Assembly: GCA_020850535.1 (NCBI GenBank)
Contig: JADZEM010000197.1
Span: 1-63,223 of the forward strand
Length of the DNA: 63,223 bases
Reading direction: 5' to 3'
From: Chloroflexota bacterium
GTDB taxonomy: Bacteria; Chloroflexota; UBA6077; JACCZL01
Below are positions 61,725-63,223 of this stretch, piece by piece (position 1 is the first letter of the stretch; each line of letters begins with the position of its first letter). Position numbers and translations under genes: made by a program. The notes under the pieces are model-generated. The model ran no database searches, had not been told where the DNA came from, and saw only the letters and a program-made list of their open reading frames with translations.

Positions 61725-62900
61725 CTATCGCCGGGGCCACGGGTGCGCCCGCAACGCCTCTTCGTCGAGCGCCAGCCCCCAGCCCGGCCCCGACGGCGCC
61801 TGGACATAGCCGTGCTCGATGGTCGGCGGGACCGTCACCAGATCGCGCTTCCAGGGCACGTCGTCGATCTCGATCTCCATGATCTTGACGTTCGGCAGCG
61901 TCCCGCAGAACTGCGCCGCGATGGCGTCCGCCAGGTGGCTGTAGTGGTTGTGCGGGGCGATGTTGATCTCGTAGGCCTCGGCCATGTCGGCCACACGCTT
62001 GCCCTGAATCCAGCCGTTCCAGGGCAGGTCGATGATGCAGACGTCCATCGCGTGCTGCTCGAAGTAGGGGCGGAACTGCTTCGAGGTGATCAGGCTCTCG
62101 CAGGAGGCGATGGGCGTGCTGGTCGAGTCCTTGACCTGCCGCAGCGCGGCCGGGTCCCACATGTCGCACTCGATCCACTGCATCCGGAACGGCTCCAGCA
62201 GCTTGCCGATCCGCTGCAACCCATCCGTCTTGAAATTGTAGTTCAGGTCGAGCGCGATGCCGACATCCGGCCCGACCGCCTCGCGGAACGTGCCGATCAG
62301 CCGCTCGATGCGGTCCAGCGTCTGGGCCGTGACGACGCCTTCCTGGTTCTCGCCGGAGCGGTCGAAGCCCGGCGAGTAGACGACGGCCGGGTCGCCCGGG
62401 ATCACGATGTTCGTCTTGAGGGCCGTGAACCCCCGCGCCACGACCTCCCGCCCGAGCGTGGATATGTCGTCGTAGGTGCGGATCGGGGGCGTGCCGGCCT
62501 GCTGCCAGTTGGTGGCGCGCACCGTGCCGCAGTGCGACCAGTAAACACGCTGACGGTCGCGGAGCGGGCCGCCGTGCAGCTCGGACACCGAGACGCCGAG
62601 CGCCCGCGCTTTGATGTCCCAGAGCGCCAGCTCGATGCCGGCCATCGCGCGGTGCGCCGAGCCGCCGAGATGCTGGCGGCTGATGCGGTACATCAGCCAG
62701 TAGAGCCGCTCGACGTGGCGCGGATCCTCGCCGAGCAGGTACGGCGTGAAGTCCAGAACCGCCCCCGCCAGAGCGCGTGGCATCCGGCCATCGCTGCACT
62801 CGCCCCACCCGACGAGGCCGTCGTCCGTCTCGACCTTCACAAAGACCCAGGCGCGCCAGCCGGCGTCGCAGAGGAAGGTCTCGATGCTGGCAATCTTCAT
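61725..62900 (-). CDS. Mandelate racemase/muconate lactonizing enzyme family protein, paralogue 2
   Basis: The 391-aa protein is clearly homologous to its neighbour, sharing VKVETDDGLVGWGECSDGRMPR, FTALKTNIVIPGDP, ALDLNYNFKTDG, IASCESLITSKQ, DVCIIDLPWNGWIQGKRVAD and APHNHYSHLAD. Differences cluster around residues 155-205 and in the C-terminal end. I start it at the ATG at 62900 with CGAGGAGC upstream. The pair arose by duplication, and the shared active site means the two may act on related substrates or stereoisomers. An aldolase of the type that often follows such dehydratases lies at 34.8 kb. Confidence 0.88.
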   Translation of the reverse strand: MKIASIETFLCDAGWRAWVFVKVETDDGLVGWGECSDGRMPRALAGAVLDFTPYLLGEDPRHVERLYWLMYRISRQHLGGSAHRAMAGIELALWDIKARALGVSVSELHGGPLRDRQRVYWSHCGTVRATNWQQAGTPPIRTYDDISTLGREVVARGFTALKTNIVIPGDPAVVYSPGFDRSGENQEGVVTAQTLDRIERLIGTFREAVGPDVGIALDLNYNFKTDGLQRIGKLLEPFRMQWIECDMWDPAALRQVKDSTSTPIASCESLITSKQFRPYFEQHAMDVCIIDLPWNGWIQGKRVADMAEAYEINIAPHNHYSHLADAIAAQFCGTLPNVKIMEIEIDDVPWKRDLVTVPPTIEHGYVQAPSGPGWGLALDEEALRAHPWPRR

Positions 62901-62913
62901 AGTGCTCCTCGTT

Positions 62914-63221
62914 GAGGCCCGTGTCCCGGGAAGATGGTAGCCCGGCCCGCCCCTCACGCCAGGGCAATTGCATGTTCGCTGGTGTCCCCGAAGCGCGACG
63001 AGGCGCGCAGTCGGGGGTTGAAACCCCCGCCTACAGTCACGCCGTCGCTGCGCGACGGCCGTCGGGAGAGGCCCATGTCCCGGGAAGATGGTAGCCCGGC
63101 CCGCCCCTCACGCCAGGGCAATTGCATGTTCGCTGGTGTTCCCGAAGCATCATGGAACGGGCGGTCGGGGACTGAAGTCCCCGCCTACAGTCATTCAGTC
63201 GCTGCGCGACGGCCGTCGGGA
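62914..63221. repeat. 154-bp direct tandem duplication containing half MITE copies (D1, D2)
   Basis: The segment from 62914 (GAGGCCCGTGTCCCGGGAAG) recurs from 63068 with an exact 154-base offset and few changes. Each unit holds the end CAGGGCAATTGCATGTTCGC (from 62960 and 63114) and half of the fold-back element, in the opposite orientation to copies A-C. The second unit runs to the window edge, so the right end of the element is not visible. Nothing else is present in the 323-bp end of the window. Confidence 0.75.
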
Positions 63222-63223
63222 AC

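Overview
The window reads as chromosomal DNA of a high-GC bacterium, most probably a member of the Chloroflexota. The grounds are an 11-subunit nuo operon without nuoEFG, an F420-type LLM oxidoreductase, an ISAzo13-type transposase, an LPxTG-like wall-anchored beta-propeller, and very abundant dispersed palindromic repeats of the kind that translate spuriously as HPERSEG peptides. This placement is inference; no rRNA or universal marker gene is present. No tRNA, rRNA or CRISPR array was seen.

Layout. 1-0.7 kb: end of a transposase gene, an MFS transporter fragment and a small hypothetical gene. 0.9-6.5 kb: a 2-hydroxyacid dehydrogenase, a PanE-like reductase, two hypothetical genes, a HIT protein and an enolase-superfamily dehydratase, with a tandem-repeat/palindrome cluster at 4.2-4.5 kb. 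7-14.4 kb: an EboF-like phosphodiesterase and an EboC-like UbiA prenyltransferase, a sulfatase, a type II NADH dehydrogenase, a glycosyltransferase and an NDUFA9-like SDR. 14.5-27.2 kb (minus strand): atpC, mreB and nuoABCDHIJKLMN. 27.4-29.4 kb: a low-GC island with dcm, vsr and a possible relic of a restriction gene. 29.5-34.7 kb: an APH-like kinase, a Ser/Thr kinase fused to a DppC-like membrane domain, and a GH31-like protein that has lost its catalytic barrel. 34.8-44.8 kb: an aldolase, a P-loop kinase, a ScyD/ScyE-like LPxTG protein, a cupredoxin, a phosphoglycerate mutase, a GT2, an EboB-like TatD hydrolase and a LysM-NlpC/P60 hydrolase with a long leader. 45-55.6 kb: a tetR gene and a nine-gene catabolic operon. 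56-63 kb: zwf, a GH13 phosphorylase, a secreted protein and two paralogous enolase-superfamily genes.

The most interesting system is the 46.3-55.6 kb operon. It encodes acyl-CoA dehydrogenase, PaaK-like CoA ligase, a NitT/TauT-type ABC importer (ATPase, permease, lipoprotein), a double VOC protein, an LLM oxidoreductase, an SCP2-type thiolase and an SDR. It has a sigma70-like promoter whose start region overlaps a 20-bp TetR-like palindrome, and the divergent tetR lies just upstream. It looks like an import-activate-degrade pathway for an unidentified acid. A double copy of a fold-back element, flanked by a 9-bp direct repeat, lies between tetR and the promoter.

The other strong signals are the repeats. 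A 217-219 bp fold-back element with terminal inverted repeats and 9-bp target duplications is present at 6.6 kb, 45.8-46.2 kb (two copies) and the right edge (half copies in a 154-bp tandem duplication). There is also a HPERSEG-type palindrome family, a heptamer-based minisatellite family at four loci, and a CCCTCACCCC/GGGAGAGGGG hairpin family at gene 3' ends. Positions were read by eye; similarity statements rest on recalled family motifs, not on searches.
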